Shown here: piece by piece, positions 7,841-15,690 of the stretch
How positions within the stretch are numbered: the first letter of the stretch is position 1
Layout: each line of letters begins with the position of its first letter
Assembly: GCA_050733935.1 (NCBI GenBank)
Contig: JBOHUC010000184.1
Location: 1-33,180, forward strand
Direction of reading: 5' to 3'
DNA from: JBOHUC01 sp050733935
Lineage (GTDB): Bacteria; Eisenbacteria; RBG-16-71-46; DASYSL01
Length of the DNA stretch: 33,180 nucleotides
The notes under the pieces: model-generated
Told to the model about the DNA's origin: nothing
Database searches by the model: none
The model's input: the letters and a program-made list of their open reading frames with translations, nothing else
Made by a program: the position numbers and the translations under genes

Positions 7841-9751
7841 ATGACCCGCCAATGGGCCGCCCTCCTTGTGCCCAAAACCGCAATCGCAATCGCGGTCCTC
7901 GCGTGCGTCGCAGGACTGTTTCCCGCATCGGGCTTGGCTCCACGCTATGCCTTCGCGCAGGATCCGAACGACCCGGCTCCGGGCGATTCGCTTCCGTACG
8001 TGCAGGCGGTGGAGATCGGTCCGGCCGGCAATGGCTCGGGACCCCCGCTCCCGCGGCCGCTGTGCCCGACCGACAGCATTCGCATCTTCGTTTCCGGAGT
8101 CCTTCCGGACGGCTGTCACTCGTTGAGAAACGTCGAGATCATCCCGCGGCGTGGATTCCCCACGCCGATCGTCCGCCTCGTGGTCGACGACGGATCGTGC
8201 GACCTGAGGCAGTGCACACCGGAGCCGATCGGCTTTACGACACCGGTCACGCTTTCCCCGCTGCCGGTCGGCTCGTACGCGCTACCGATCGACGTGTGGA
8301 CCACGGACTGCAACGGGACGACGCCGCCCGACAGTCTCCCCACGGCGTTCTTCCCGTTCGCCGTGGGCGACAGCTGCAGCAGTGACACCCTGGGGTGTTT
8401 GCTCCCAATCTGGGGACCCGGCCTCAATCCAATGTGCAGTGCGATGGTCGCCCCCAATCGGCCGGCCGAGCTCGACCTTGGGCTTCGGACGCCGGTCGCG
8501 CTCGCCGGTCTCCAGGGGAAGCTCTTCTTCTTGAGTCCCGGCCTCGTGATTCGGAATCTCGAAGCGATCGGACCGGCAGCGGGCATGCAACTCGCGTGGA
8601 CGCCGACCGAGTATGGCGCGAGCTTCGTGATGTTCGCGGAGACCGGGGCGCCGATTCCAGCGACCGGGAATTCCGATCCCTCGGTCAACGTGCTCCACGT
8701 GACGGTCGAACAGCCTCCGGGGAGCGTGCCGCAGGAAGTCACGTATCTCGACGCAAGGGAGCTGCTCGGAGCGGATGCCGGGGGTGAGGGCGTTCTCCAG
8801 TGCTACATCATCACGCTCCAAATCCCGGGCGCGCGAATCTGCGCGATGAAGATGTGCGACTGGAACAGCGACGGGACTTCGGACGTGCGCGACCTGGTCG
8901 GCATGGTGAACTGCCTGAACGACGGGGAACGCTGCGCTCCGCTCCTCGTGCGAACGGATTGCAACGGGGACGGCGGCTTCAGTCTCGACGACATCATCTG
9001 CTGCGCGCGGCGCATGCTCGGAGGTGAGGTTCCCGACTCGACGGGCATCCGTCCCGAGCCCGGCGTCGCGGTTCGCTTCATGGAGGGTGCGCCGGGCGAA
9101 CCGCTTGCGCTAAGGCTCCGCATTGACGGTGCGAACCGTCTCGGCGCGGCGCTTCTCGGGCTCGCCTTCCCGACAGACCGCTACTCGCTCACGAGCGTCG
9201 AAGAGGCCGAGGGAGGCGAGCGCTGGATGTGCTTCTCGGAGGAGACGTCCACAGGCGCGCGGCTCGGCGCCGTCGCGCTCAGTTCTTCGAGCCCAGGGGA
9301 TCCCGACCGGCCGTTCGAGCTCGTGCTCCACTTTGCGCGGGTCGAAGGGATCGTGGCCGGGCCCGACGGCGGAAGGGTGCGCGTGGCCGACGGACAGTTC
9401 GCGGGACCGGATGGCGCGCTGCTCGAGGTGACGCTGGGCGCCCCGATCGCAACTCTCGATCCCGCCCCGAGAATCGTCTTCGCGCCGCCCGAGCCGAATC
9501 CGTTCACCAATAACGTTCGCTTCGTGGTCACGCTCCCGGCAGCCGACGAGGTCTCCCTCGCGGTCTTCGACGTCGCGGGGCGGCTCGTCGCGAACCTGCA
9601 TTCGGGGACGCTGCCCGCAGGAACGCACCCGTTCGTGTGGAACGGCCGGCGTACCGACGGGACGGAGGCGGGAAGCGGAATCTACTTTGCCCGGGCGAAT
9701 GGACGGGCGGGCCCCGTATCTCACCGGATCGTGTTGCTGCACAATCAATAG
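7841..9751 (+). CDS. secreted protein with dockerin-like repeat and C-terminal sorting-type domain
   Basis: The product has 636 residues and begins with a signal peptide (about 1-42, hydrophobic core near 17-35). Four or more pairs of cysteines occur in the first 250 residues, fitting an extracytoplasmic disulphide-bonded protein. A cohesin-like or Ig-like beta region probably lies around 205-330. A dockerin-like region (about 334-395) has two EF-hand-type loops, DWNSDGTSDVRDL and DCNGDGGFSLDDI, likely to bind calcium. The last 90 residues form a FlgD-Ig-like or T9SS-type sorting module: a PNPF start, then VFDVAGRLV, LPAGTH, W-N-G and SGIYFARA. The ATG at 7841 (AGG upstream) is preferred over 7760 because it starts directly at the signal peptide. 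Exported and surface-associated is the best guess; no enzymatic motif is seen. Confidence 0.8.
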   Translation: MTRQWAALLVPKTAIAIAVLACVAGLFPASGLAPRYAFAQDPNDPAPGDSLPYVQAVEIGPAGNGSGPPLPRPLCPTDSIRIFVSGVLPDGCHSLRNVEIIPRRGFPTPIVRLVVDDGSCDLRQCTPEPIGFTTPVTLSPLPVGSYALPIDVWTTDCNGTTPPDSLPTAFFPFAVGDSCSSDTLGCLLPIWGPGLNPMCSAMVAPNRPAELDLGLRTPVALAGLQGKLFFLSPGLVIRNLEAIGPAAGMQLAWTPTEYGASFVMFAETGAPIPATGNSDPSVNVLHVTVEQPPGSVPQEVTYLDARELLGADAGGEGVLQCYIITLQIPGARICAMKMCDWNSDGTSDVRDLVGMVNCLNDGERCAPLLVRTDCNGDGGFSLDDIICCARRMLGGEVPDSTGIRPEPGVAVRFMEGAPGEPLALRLRIDGANRLGAALLGLAFPTDRYSLTSVEEAEGGERWMCFSEETSTGARLGAVALSSSSPGDPDRPFELVLHFARVEGIVAGPDGGRVRVADGQFAGPDGALLEVTLGAPIATLDPAPRIVFAPPEPNPFTNNVRFVVTLPAADEVSLAVFDVAGRLVANLHSGTLPAGTHPFVWNGRRTDGTEAGSGIYFARANGRAGPVSHRIVLLHNQ

Positions 9752-9782
9752 GCGGCAGCGGAAGCGAACTTACTTCAAGCAG

Positions 9783-9810
9783 GGGCGGCACGCCTTCCCG
9801 GGTGCCGCCC
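9783..9810 (+). terminator. intrinsic terminator-like hairpin
   Basis: A 9-bp inverted repeat GGGCGGCAC / GTGCCGCCC (9783-9791 with 9802-9810) with a 10-base loop lies 31 bases after the stop at 9751 and is followed by a short TTGCGTTT. The U-tract is poor but the position is right for termination of the secreted-protein gene. Confidence 0.6.
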
Positions 9811-9838
9811 TTGCGTTTCCCGGACGCGCGCCTAGAAT
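9811..9838 (+). promoter_or_regulatory. sigma-70-like promoter candidate for the fasciclin gene
   Basis: TTGCGT (9811-9816) and TAGAAT (9833-9838) are separated by 16 bases and lie about 70 bases before the ATG at 9905. The -10 matches consensus at five of six positions and follows directly after the previous gene's terminator. A clear GGAGG lies close to the start codon. Confidence 0.45.
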
Positions 9839-9904
9839 ACCGTCCTCCGCACGGGCCCGAGGCCCGGTCCGATTCTCCGACTCCAAGATGGAGGTTCACC
9901 GCTC

Positions 9905-10402
9905 ATGAAATCCCGCCGCCGCTTGCTCGCAGGCGTCCTGCTCATCACCGTCCTGGTTCTCCCCGGCTGCGCGTCGAACTCCGCGATGAGCCAGGTCAGC
10001 AACCTCGCGGGGCTGGCGGGCGTCAACCCGAACCTCTCGACGTTCCTGGGTCTCGCCCAGACGGCCGGCCTCGAAGGGCTGCTCAAGGGCAAGAATCCGC
10101 TCACGATGCTCGTCCCGTCGAACGACGCCTTCGCGGCTCTCGGCGCCGAGGCGCTCTCGACCCTCTCGAATCCCGAGAACAAGGACAAGCTCGTGAATCT
10201 GCTCAAGGGCAACATGATCTCGGGCAGCATGCCGCTCGACGCGCTCGCCAAGGGCGGCGCCACGAACCTGCTCGGCGCGCCGCTCGACATCGGTCAGGCG
10301 AAGAACGGCCACCTCACGGTGAACGGCGCCGAGGTGACCGAGAGCCTCAAGGGCTCGAACGGATTCATTCACGTCGTGGACAAGGTGAACCTGCCCCAGT
10401 AA
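9905..10402 (+). CDS. fasciclin-domain lipoprotein
   Basis: The product has 165 residues. The N-terminus is a lipoprotein signal peptide: basic MKSRRR, a hydrophobic core, then the lipobox LPGC with Cys21 as the lipidated residue. The rest is a single fasciclin (FAS1) domain. It has the first conserved box (about 66-80, LTMLVPSNDAFAAL), a central NLLKGNMISG region, and the second box near the end (about 150-163, GSNGFIHVVDKV). FAS1 domains mediate adhesion or matrix contacts; here it is probably held on a membrane facing the periplasm or outside. It is a monocistronic gene bounded by a promoter-like element upstream and a strong hairpin downstream. The ATG at 9905 has GGAGG about 11 bases before it. 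Confidence 0.9.
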   Translation: MKSRRRLLAGVLLITVLVLPGCASNSAMSQVSNLAGLAGVNPNLSTFLGLAQTAGLEGLLKGKNPLTMLVPSNDAFAALGAEALSTLSNPENKDKLVNLLKGNMISGSMPLDALAKGGATNLLGAPLDIGQAKNGHLTVNGAEVTESLKGSNGFIHVVDKVNLPQ

Positions 10403-10423
10403 TTGCTTGCCGTTCAACGATCC

Positions 10424-10450
10424 GGGGGAGGCGCGGTTCGCGCCTCCCCC
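10424..10450 (+). terminator. strong intrinsic terminator hairpin
   Basis: A perfect 12-bp stem (10424-10435 with 10439-10450) with a 3-base loop is followed by GTTCGTTTGG. It lies 21 bases after the fasciclin gene stop and 33 bases before the end of the convergent Yip1-type gene, so it may serve both strands. Confidence 0.8.
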
Positions 10451-10483
10451 GTTCGTTTGGCCTCCCGAGCCGGAGGACACGTC

Positions 10484-11029
10484 TCAGCCGATGAGGCCGA
10501 ACACCTTCGCACTGATCCCGAGCACGAAGAGCGCGATCACGAGCGACCCGCAGTAGGCGAGAAAGCCGATCGCGCACACGACGATCGCACGCCCCGTCCC
10601 GCGGTAGTCGAGCGCCTGCCGGACGGCGACGACCATCGCGACGAGCATCCACACGACCACGATGAACTGAATGAGAGCGCCGAAGAGCGGCACGGACCCG
10701 AGCACCTGGAGCACGCCCGGGCTCGCGGCGAAGCCGATCGTCCGGAGGAGCTCGCCGAGATCGGATTGCGTCTGCGGCTCGGGCAGGAGCTTGGTCCCGA
10801 TGAGCCACGCGAGGAACGCCCAGATGAACCACCCGAACAGGGCCGCAATCGTCACGCCGAACAGGGCGCGAAGGCCGCCGTCCGCCGTGGCCGCGAGCCC
10901 GGCCGATCCCGCCGAGAGGAGCACGACGCCGAGCGCCTGGCCCATCGCACCCTTGTCCGCCTCGACCTCTTCGTAGACCGCGGGGTCGAGCCGCGCGGCA
11001 CCGATCATCCGCTGCGTGAAGCTCGCCAT
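10484..11029 (-). CDS. Yip1-domain-like integral membrane protein
   Basis: The product has 181 residues with about five hydrophobic helices: near 30-48, 53-80, 100-120 (weaker), 118-140 and 148-178. The N-terminal half is soluble up to about residue 28 (MASFTQRMIGAARLD). The start, the helix spacing and the WLIGTKLLPEPQTQSD loop match the bacterial YIP1-like membrane protein family, whose function in bacteria is unknown. The ATG at 11029 has CCGGAGGCG seven or so bases upstream. It stands alone, converging on the fasciclin gene and diverging from the cytochrome operon. Confidence 0.75.
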   Translation of the reverse strand: MASFTQRMIGAARLDPAVYEEVEADKGAMGQALGVVLLSAGSAGLAATADGGLRALFGVTIAALFGWFIWAFLAWLIGTKLLPEPQTQSDLGELLRTIGFAASPGVLQVLGSVPLFGALIQFIVVVWMLVAMVVAVRQALDYRGTGRAIVVCAIGFLAYCGSLVIALFVLGISAKVFGLIG

Positions 11030-11380
11030 GTCACGCCTCCGGGTGAATGCGGAAGGAAAATCGCGGGGCCCGCTGTTTTTTTTCTTCGCATCGTTCGTGC
11101 ATCGCCATCACCCGATGTTCGCCGGATCCGGCCGCAGAACCGGATCATACGAAAACAGATACCCGAGAGCACTCACTCACTCTCGTTGCGCCTGTTGCTT
11201 CCGGGGCGCCGGAGATCGCCCTTTCGTCCCGTGTAATCTTTGATTTCCTGTTGTTGCTGCAATTCCGAGGAGTTATACACGATGGCGCGGAATGCGAGTC
11301 GCTCCTTCCCCGGCTCGCGACGATCGCCACTGAATTTTTGCACGCGGAGCATTCTCCGGCCCCTTCGCAGGAGGAATGCC
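11030..11380. other. 351-base intergenic region ahead of the cytochrome operon
   Basis: This gap is noticeably richer in A+T than its surroundings. It contains an 8-base T run (11076-11083) and an AT-rich stretch at about 11231-11280. It must hold the promoters of the minus-strand Yip1-type gene and the plus-strand cytochrome operon. No gene is convincing here. A short in-frame extension of the decahaem gene begins at an ATG at 11282 with GAGGAG upstream, but the extension is Arg/Ser-rich and lies ahead of a complete signal peptide. Confidence 0.6.
11251..11279 (+). promoter_or_regulatory. candidate promoter of the electron-transfer operon
   Basis: TTGTTG (11251-11256) and TATACA (11274-11279) are 17 bases apart in the only AT-rich patch ahead of the operon, about 100 bases before the decahaem cytochrome start. 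Both are moderate matches to sigma-70 consensus. The call rests on position and composition. Confidence 0.35.
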
Positions 11381-12331
11381 ATGCGACGCAGCACCGTTCT
11401 CACCGTGCTCGCGCTGTCGGCCTGGCTCGTGTTCGGCTTTCTCTCCGCTCGCTCCTCGATCTCGCAAACGGGCGCGGACAGCGACTCGTCGCGCGCGGGC
11501 TACGTGGGCAACGAAGCGTGCGCCGAGTGTCACGACGCCGAGTACACCGCTTATCAGGGCGGCGCGCACGGGCGCACGGCGAGGGATGGGGCAGCTGTCG
11601 GCCTCCGGGCGAACTGCGAGACGTGCCACGGCCCCGGCTCCGAGCACGTAGCCGCCGACGGCGACACTCACGATCCGCGCTTTGCGATCATTCGACGCTT
11701 CGATCCGAAGCACGCGAAGGACGCCGAGGCGACCTGCCTCGAATGCCACAAGGCCGGCGAGCAGTTCATGTGGGAACACGGACCGCACGCGGCGAAGGGC
11801 GTGTCCTGCATTGAGTGTCACAGCCTGCATTCCGCGAAGGATCCCGGAGGACTGGCACTCCTCAAAGCCGAGACTCCGACCAAAACGTGCGAGACCTGCC
11901 ACCGTGCGCAGGCCCTGAAGATCCGCCGCTCGGAGCACATGCCTCTCATGGAGGGAGGCATGGAGTGCACCGACTGCCACAACCCGCACGGCTCGGCCAG
12001 CGAGCGCCAGCTCCGGGCCGAGAACACGAGCGAGCTGTGCACGACCTGCCACAACGACAAGCGCGGCCCCATGCTCTGGGAGCACCCTCCGGTTCGCGAA
12101 AACTGCATGAACTGTCACGAGCCGCACGGCTCAAACCAGAAGCATCTTCTGATCGCGCGCTCTCCCTACCTTTGCCAGCGCTGCCACCAGGACGCCCGTC
12201 ACCCCGGCAACCGGTACGACGAATACCAGCGCCAGATCGATGCGCTTCAGCTCGTGAACAAGGGCTGCGTGAACTGTCATATCTCGGTCCACGGCTCCAA
12301 TCACCCGTCGGGCGAGCTCCTGCTTCGCTAG
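11381..12331 (+). CDS. periplasmic decahaem c-type cytochrome, MtrA/DmsE family
   Basis: The product has 316 residues: a signal peptide (about 1-28) followed by exactly ten CXXCH haem-binding motifs beginning at residues 47, 79, 119, 143, 170, 196, 220, 242, 265 and 296. The length, the haem count and the ending around HGSNHPSG match the MtrA/DmsE/PioA-type decahaem family. That family carries electrons across the outer membrane inside an MtrB-type barrel. The very next gene encodes such a barrel, nine bases away. The ATG at 11381 is chosen because AGGAGG stands seven bases upstream and the signal peptide starts there. An earlier in-frame ATG (11282) would add 33 Arg-rich residues. It is the first gene of a five-gene electron-transfer operon. 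Confidence 0.93.
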   Translation: MRRSTVLTVLALSAWLVFGFLSARSSISQTGADSDSSRAGYVGNEACAECHDAEYTAYQGGAHGRTARDGAAVGLRANCETCHGPGSEHVAADGDTHDPRFAIIRRFDPKHAKDAEATCLECHKAGEQFMWEHGPHAAKGVSCIECHSLHSAKDPGGLALLKAETPTKTCETCHRAQALKIRRSEHMPLMEGGMECTDCHNPHGSASERQLRAENTSELCTTCHNDKRGPMLWEHPPVRENCMNCHEPHGSNQKHLLIARSPYLCQRCHQDARHPGNRYDEYQRQIDALQLVNKGCVNCHISVHGSNHPSGELLLR

Positions 12332-12340
12332 GAGGCGCAC

Positions 12341-14551
12341 ATGGCACGAGCGCACGGGGTCGAACGCAACACGAAGTCGACGGGGGCATTCGCGGCCGGG
12401 CTCGGTCTCGCGCTCCTCTGCGCCGTTTCACCACTTGCGGGATCCGCGGGCGCCCAGGAAGGCGCTTCGGACAGCGCGGCTGCCGCACAGCTTCCGCGCT
12501 CGAACGGCGAAGTGATGGGCGGCGGCCAGTGGTGGTGGCAGGACGAGCCGGACTTCCGCTACCGCGAGTACCGTGACCTCCCGAACGGACTTTTCCTCGA
12601 TTCGTTCTTGTGGCGCGACTGGAGTGGCGCCTATCAGTTCTCGCTCGTCGGCGAGAAGGCTCTGCGTGGTGACCAGAAGACCGTGCTCGGGGTCCAACGC
12701 GGCTCGCGGCTCGGCCTCGACCTCTCCTACCAGGAGATTCCCCACCTCCTGAACGAGGTGGCGATCACGCCCTACGGACAGCCCTCCCGCGGAACGTTCA
12801 CGCTCCCCGACTCGAGTCGTGCGCGCGTTCAGGCGGGGCAGCTCACGACCTACGCGGCCTTGAGCGACCTGCTCGTGAACTCGGCGCGCGATCCCGAGCT
12901 TCAGGCGCGCACGGAGCTCCTCGGTGGGCGGTTACGCGCCCGTCCCTCCCGTGGCTGGTCGTTCGCCGCGACAGTCGAGCGTCGGAAGCGGGACGGCTTC
13001 CGCGCGCGTACGGGCTCGCTCGGGTTCAGCAACGTGATCGAAGTCGGCGCTCCGGAAACCGACCACACGCTCGAGATGCGACTCGACGGCGACTACCTGA
13101 GCCCGGGCGGAAAGCTCCGCGGGCAGGCCGCAGTCGGCCACACGTCGTTCGAAAACCAGGTGGACGCGATGGTCTGGGACAATTACGCCCGCATCACGGA
13201 CTCTCCCACGGGCCCCGCGCGCGGGCGGAGTGCGGTGTTTCCCGACAACAACGTCCTTTACGGCCGTCTCGGGTTGAGCTACGAGATCGCCCGCGCCACG
13301 CTCCTGTCGGCGAACCTGGGCTTGAAGCGCGGGACGCAGAATGACCCGTGGCTGCCGTTTACGATCAACAGTGCGATTCCGCAAAGCCATCCGGACTCTC
13401 TCCCCGGAACGAGCACGAACGCAAAGTTCGTCCAGGACACGGAGGACGTCCGGCTCACGACTCGCGCGATCTCCCGCCTCACCGGCACCGTCCGGTTCCA
13501 TCACATGAAGTACGACAACCGGACAGAGACCTTCAGCTTCATCGGCCGCTCTCCCTTCGACGCGAGCTGGCAGCCGGGCCCGTTCGAGAACCACACGCCC
13601 GGATTCGACCGCATCATCACGGGGCTCGACGCGGCCTACGACGTGAGCCGTAAGCTCGACGTGAGCGGGATCCTCGAGTGGCGGAAGCGTGACTTCGACG
13701 AGCGCGAGGTGGACAAGACCGAGGAGGTCGTGGCCGGGGGCGGCGTGCGCGTCCGGCCCTCCGAAACGCTGAGCCTCGACGGCAGCTACCGTCACGGCAA
13801 CCGCGTCGCAGGTGAGTTCGACTTCGACACCGATCGCTTCGCGACTCCGTTCGACATCGCCGCGCGGCGACAGGACGTCTACGCCGCCGGAGCGACCTGG
13901 TCGATTCGACAGGATGTCGAGCTCGTGCTCGCGTACGATAAGCGCGACAGCCGCTACCCGGAATCGACCTGGGGACTCCAGCAGGAGCGCGAGGAGATCG
14001 GCTCCGCAGCCGTGGTCGTCCATCCGCGGTCCGACCTCGACGTGACGGCGGGGCTCGGACTCGGTCGCATCAAGGTGTTTATGCGCGACAACCACCTTCC
14101 GAACCCGGTGGCCGGTGTTCCTCAGCCGCTCAATCCGGACTCGACGTGGCTGCTCGACATCAACGATCGAAACTCGTGGGCGTTCGCGCGCGCGGACTGG
14201 TGGCCGGTCACGCGCAAGGTCCGGTTGTCCGGAGAGTACGAGTACCGGCGAGGCCGCGGGACGTACGACTTCACGACACCGCTCGGCAACGCCGTGGACC
14301 CTCCCGAGGTAGACTACTGGTCCCACGAGGTCGAGGCACAGACGATGGTGCGGGTTCGCTACGATCTCGATCTCGGAATTCGCTACAATTATGATCGCGC
14401 GGTGACGCAGGACTGGCAGCAGGGGGACATCCCCATCCTCGATCTCAATCCGACGAACCCGACCCAGGTTCGCGGATTGCTTCTGGGGGCGGGGCTCCTG
14501 CCGCTGTACAACGCACACCGGATCGCGTTCATTGCCACGAAGCGATTCTGA
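12341..14551 (+). CDS. decahaem-associated outer membrane barrel, MtrB/PioB family
   Basis: The product has 736 residues. A signal peptide ends near residue 38 (AGA-QE), a short polar N-terminal plug region follows, and then come many alternating amphipathic strands rich in Arg, Asp, Tyr and Trp. The C-terminus ends in Phe (IATKRF), as outer-membrane beta-barrels do. Family assignment rests on length, on repeats of the type seen in MtrB/PioB, and on the decahaem gene directly upstream. MtrB-type barrels sheath the decahaem cytochrome so that electrons can cross the outer membrane. I see no cysteine after the signal peptide, so the N-terminal CXXC of Shewanella MtrB is absent. AGGAGG overlaps the stop codon of the previous gene and lies right before this ATG. 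Confidence 0.87.
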   Translation: MARAHGVERNTKSTGAFAAGLGLALLCAVSPLAGSAGAQEGASDSAAAAQLPRSNGEVMGGGQWWWQDEPDFRYREYRDLPNGLFLDSFLWRDWSGAYQFSLVGEKALRGDQKTVLGVQRGSRLGLDLSYQEIPHLLNEVAITPYGQPSRGTFTLPDSSRARVQAGQLTTYAALSDLLVNSARDPELQARTELLGGRLRARPSRGWSFAATVERRKRDGFRARTGSLGFSNVIEVGAPETDHTLEMRLDGDYLSPGGKLRGQAAVGHTSFENQVDAMVWDNYARITDSPTGPARGRSAVFPDNNVLYGRLGLSYEIARATLLSANLGLKRGTQNDPWLPFTINSAIPQSHPDSLPGTSTNAKFVQDTEDVRLTTRAISRLTGTVRFHHMKYDNRTETFSFIGRSPFDASWQPGPFENHTPGFDRIITGLDAAYDVSRKLDVSGILEWRKRDFDEREVDKTEEVVAGGGVRVRPSETLSLDGSYRHGNRVAGEFDFDTDRFATPFDIAARRQDVYAAGATWSIRQDVELVLAYDKRDSRYPESTWGLQQEREEIGSAAVVVHPRSDLDVTAGLGLGRIKVFMRDNHLPNPVAGVPQPLNPDSTWLLDINDRNSWAFARADWWPVTRKVRLSGEYEYRRGRGTYDFTTPLGNAVDPPEVDYWSHEVEAQTMVRVRYDLDLGIRYNYDRAVTQDWQQGDIPILDLNPTNPTQVRGLLLGAGLLPLYNAHRIAFIATKRF

Positions 14552-14582
14552 CGCCGCTCCGGCGCGGCAGGAGACTCTCACG

Positions 14583-15017
14583 ATGCAACGCTCGCGAATC
14601 GGCACCCTTTCGCTCATCGTCGCCGCGGCGGCCCTCGCCGTCGCCGGCGGTGCACGATCTCAGGAAGGAAAGTCGGCTCCGGCCGCCGACGCGAAGGCGC
14701 AGACGGTCGACAAGGTGAAGGGCGACGGGAAGGCCCTGTTCCTCGAGTTCAAGTGCAACGGCTGTCATGCGGTCCAGGCCGCCGGGGTCGAGGCGAAGAA
14801 GATCGCGGGCGAGGAGCCCGATCCCAAGGAGAAGCCGCCGGACCTGTCAAATGTCGGCGCGAAGAAGGACGCGGCCTGGATGCGGAAGTACCTCATGAAG
14901 CAGGAGAAACTCGAGGGCAAGCTCCACAAGAAGAAGTTCCGCGGCACCCCCGAACAGCTCGCGACGATCACCGACTGGCTCGCGACGCAGAAGACCGGCA
15001 AGGGCGGCGCGAAGTAG
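14583..15017 (+). CDS. small monohaem c-type cytochrome
   Basis: The product has 144 residues: a signal peptide (1 to about 26) and a class I-like cytochrome c domain. One haem motif, CNGCH, occurs at 58-62, with Met100 or Met105 as possible distal ligands. It is unusually lysine-rich, particularly at 100-119 and the C-terminus, so the periplasmic protein should be basic and well suited to docking on acidic multihaem partners. It lies 31 bases after the barrel gene with GGCAGGAGAC before the ATG. In context it is a probable soluble shuttle between the membrane-bound NapC-like cytochrome and the decahaem conduit. The direction of electron flow cannot be read from sequence. Confidence 0.88.
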   Translation: MQRSRIGTLSLIVAAAALAVAGGARSQEGKSAPAADAKAQTVDKVKGDGKALFLEFKCNGCHAVQAAGVEAKKIAGEEPDPKEKPPDLSNVGAKKDAAWMRKYLMKQEKLEGKLHKKKFRGTPEQLATITDWLATQKTGKGGAK

Positions 15018-15048
15018 CGCGGCGAGCGCCCGGCGCCGCGATCCGACC

Positions 15049-15690
15049 GTGGACCCCATTCCCGCTTCGTTCCCAGCCGCGCTTCCGGCGGCGATCGCCG
15101 TCACCCTCGCGTTTCTCGTCACGCTCAGGGCGCGGCCGCAACTCACGCGCCAGGCGAGCGGCAAGGTCCTCGCTTTCTTCGCGCTGTTCGGCCTCCCGGC
15201 GGTGTGTCTCTCGCTCGGGCTCGCGCAGCACATGGAGCACGCGAAGAAGCGCGAGTTCTGCCTCTCCTGCCACGTCATGGAGCCGTACGGAAATAGCCTG
15301 TACGTCGACGACGAGGAATTCGTTCCGGCCGTCCACTTCCAGGATCGCCTCGTCCCGCGCGACAAGGCGTGCTACACGTGCCACACGACGTACGGCCCGT
15401 TCGGGGACGCGCGCGCAAAGCTGCGCGGTCTTCGGCACCTGTATGTGCAGTACCTGGGACAGGTGCCCGACACGATCCGCCTGTACGAGCCGTTCCACAA
15501 TCGCGAGTGCCTGCACTGCCACGGCGGCGCGCGCCAATACATGGAAGTCGAGGCGCACCGGGATCCGGACACGCTCTTCGCTTCGATCGCCGCGAACCGG
15601 ACGTCGTGCCTCACGTCCGGCTGCCACGACGTGGGGCACAATGTGAGCGAGCTCGGAGAAGTAACGTTCTGGAAGGAGCCGCGCCCGTGA
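15049..15690 (+). CDS. membrane-anchored NapC/NirT-like tetrahaem cytochrome
   Basis: The product has 213 residues. Two hydrophobic segments (about 8-27 and 38-60) precede a periplasmic domain with three CXXCH motifs (71-75, 108-112, 154-158) and one wider CX4CH motif, CLTSGCH (187-193), as in some cytochrome c3-type haem sites. NapC/NirT/CymA proteins oxidise or reduce the quinone pool and pass electrons to periplasmic partners. Those usually have a single anchor helix; here a second one is present. The start is GTG at 15049, the only start available upstream of the first helix, with no evident Shine-Dalgarno site. Its TGA overlaps the GTG start of the next small gene. Confidence 0.85.
   Translation: MDPIPASFPAALPAAIAVTLAFLVTLRARPQLTRQASGKVLAFFALFGLPAVCLSLGLAQHMEHAKKREFCLSCHVMEPYGNSLYVDDEEFVPAVHFQDRLVPRDKACYTCHTTYGPFGDARAKLRGLRHLYVQYLGQVPDTIRLYEPFHNRECLHCHGGARQYMEVEAHRDPDTLFASIAANRTSCLTSGCHDVGHNVSELGEVTFWKEPRP

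Noticed and set aside
7564..7875. Upstream in-frame extension of the hybrid signalling protein
   Set aside because: No ribosome-binding site and no domain; the start at 7563 has GAGGAAAG and begins just before PAS.
11063..11083. GC-rich patch followed by eight T as a plus-strand terminator
   Set aside because: The patch cannot form a stem of useful length with a 3-base or larger loop, and no plus-strand gene precedes it that is not already terminated at 10424-10450.
11282..11380. Earlier ATG for the decahaem cytochrome with GAGGAG upstream
   Set aside because: It would put 33 Arg/Ser-rich residues before a complete signal peptide; the twin-arginine consensus is not met, and 11381 has the better AGGAGG.
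12932..14617. 561-codon minus-strand open frame opposite the outer-membrane barrel gene
   Set aside because: Low-complexity Arg/Val/Glu translation, no motif, and the plus strand has a clear signal peptide and barrel.
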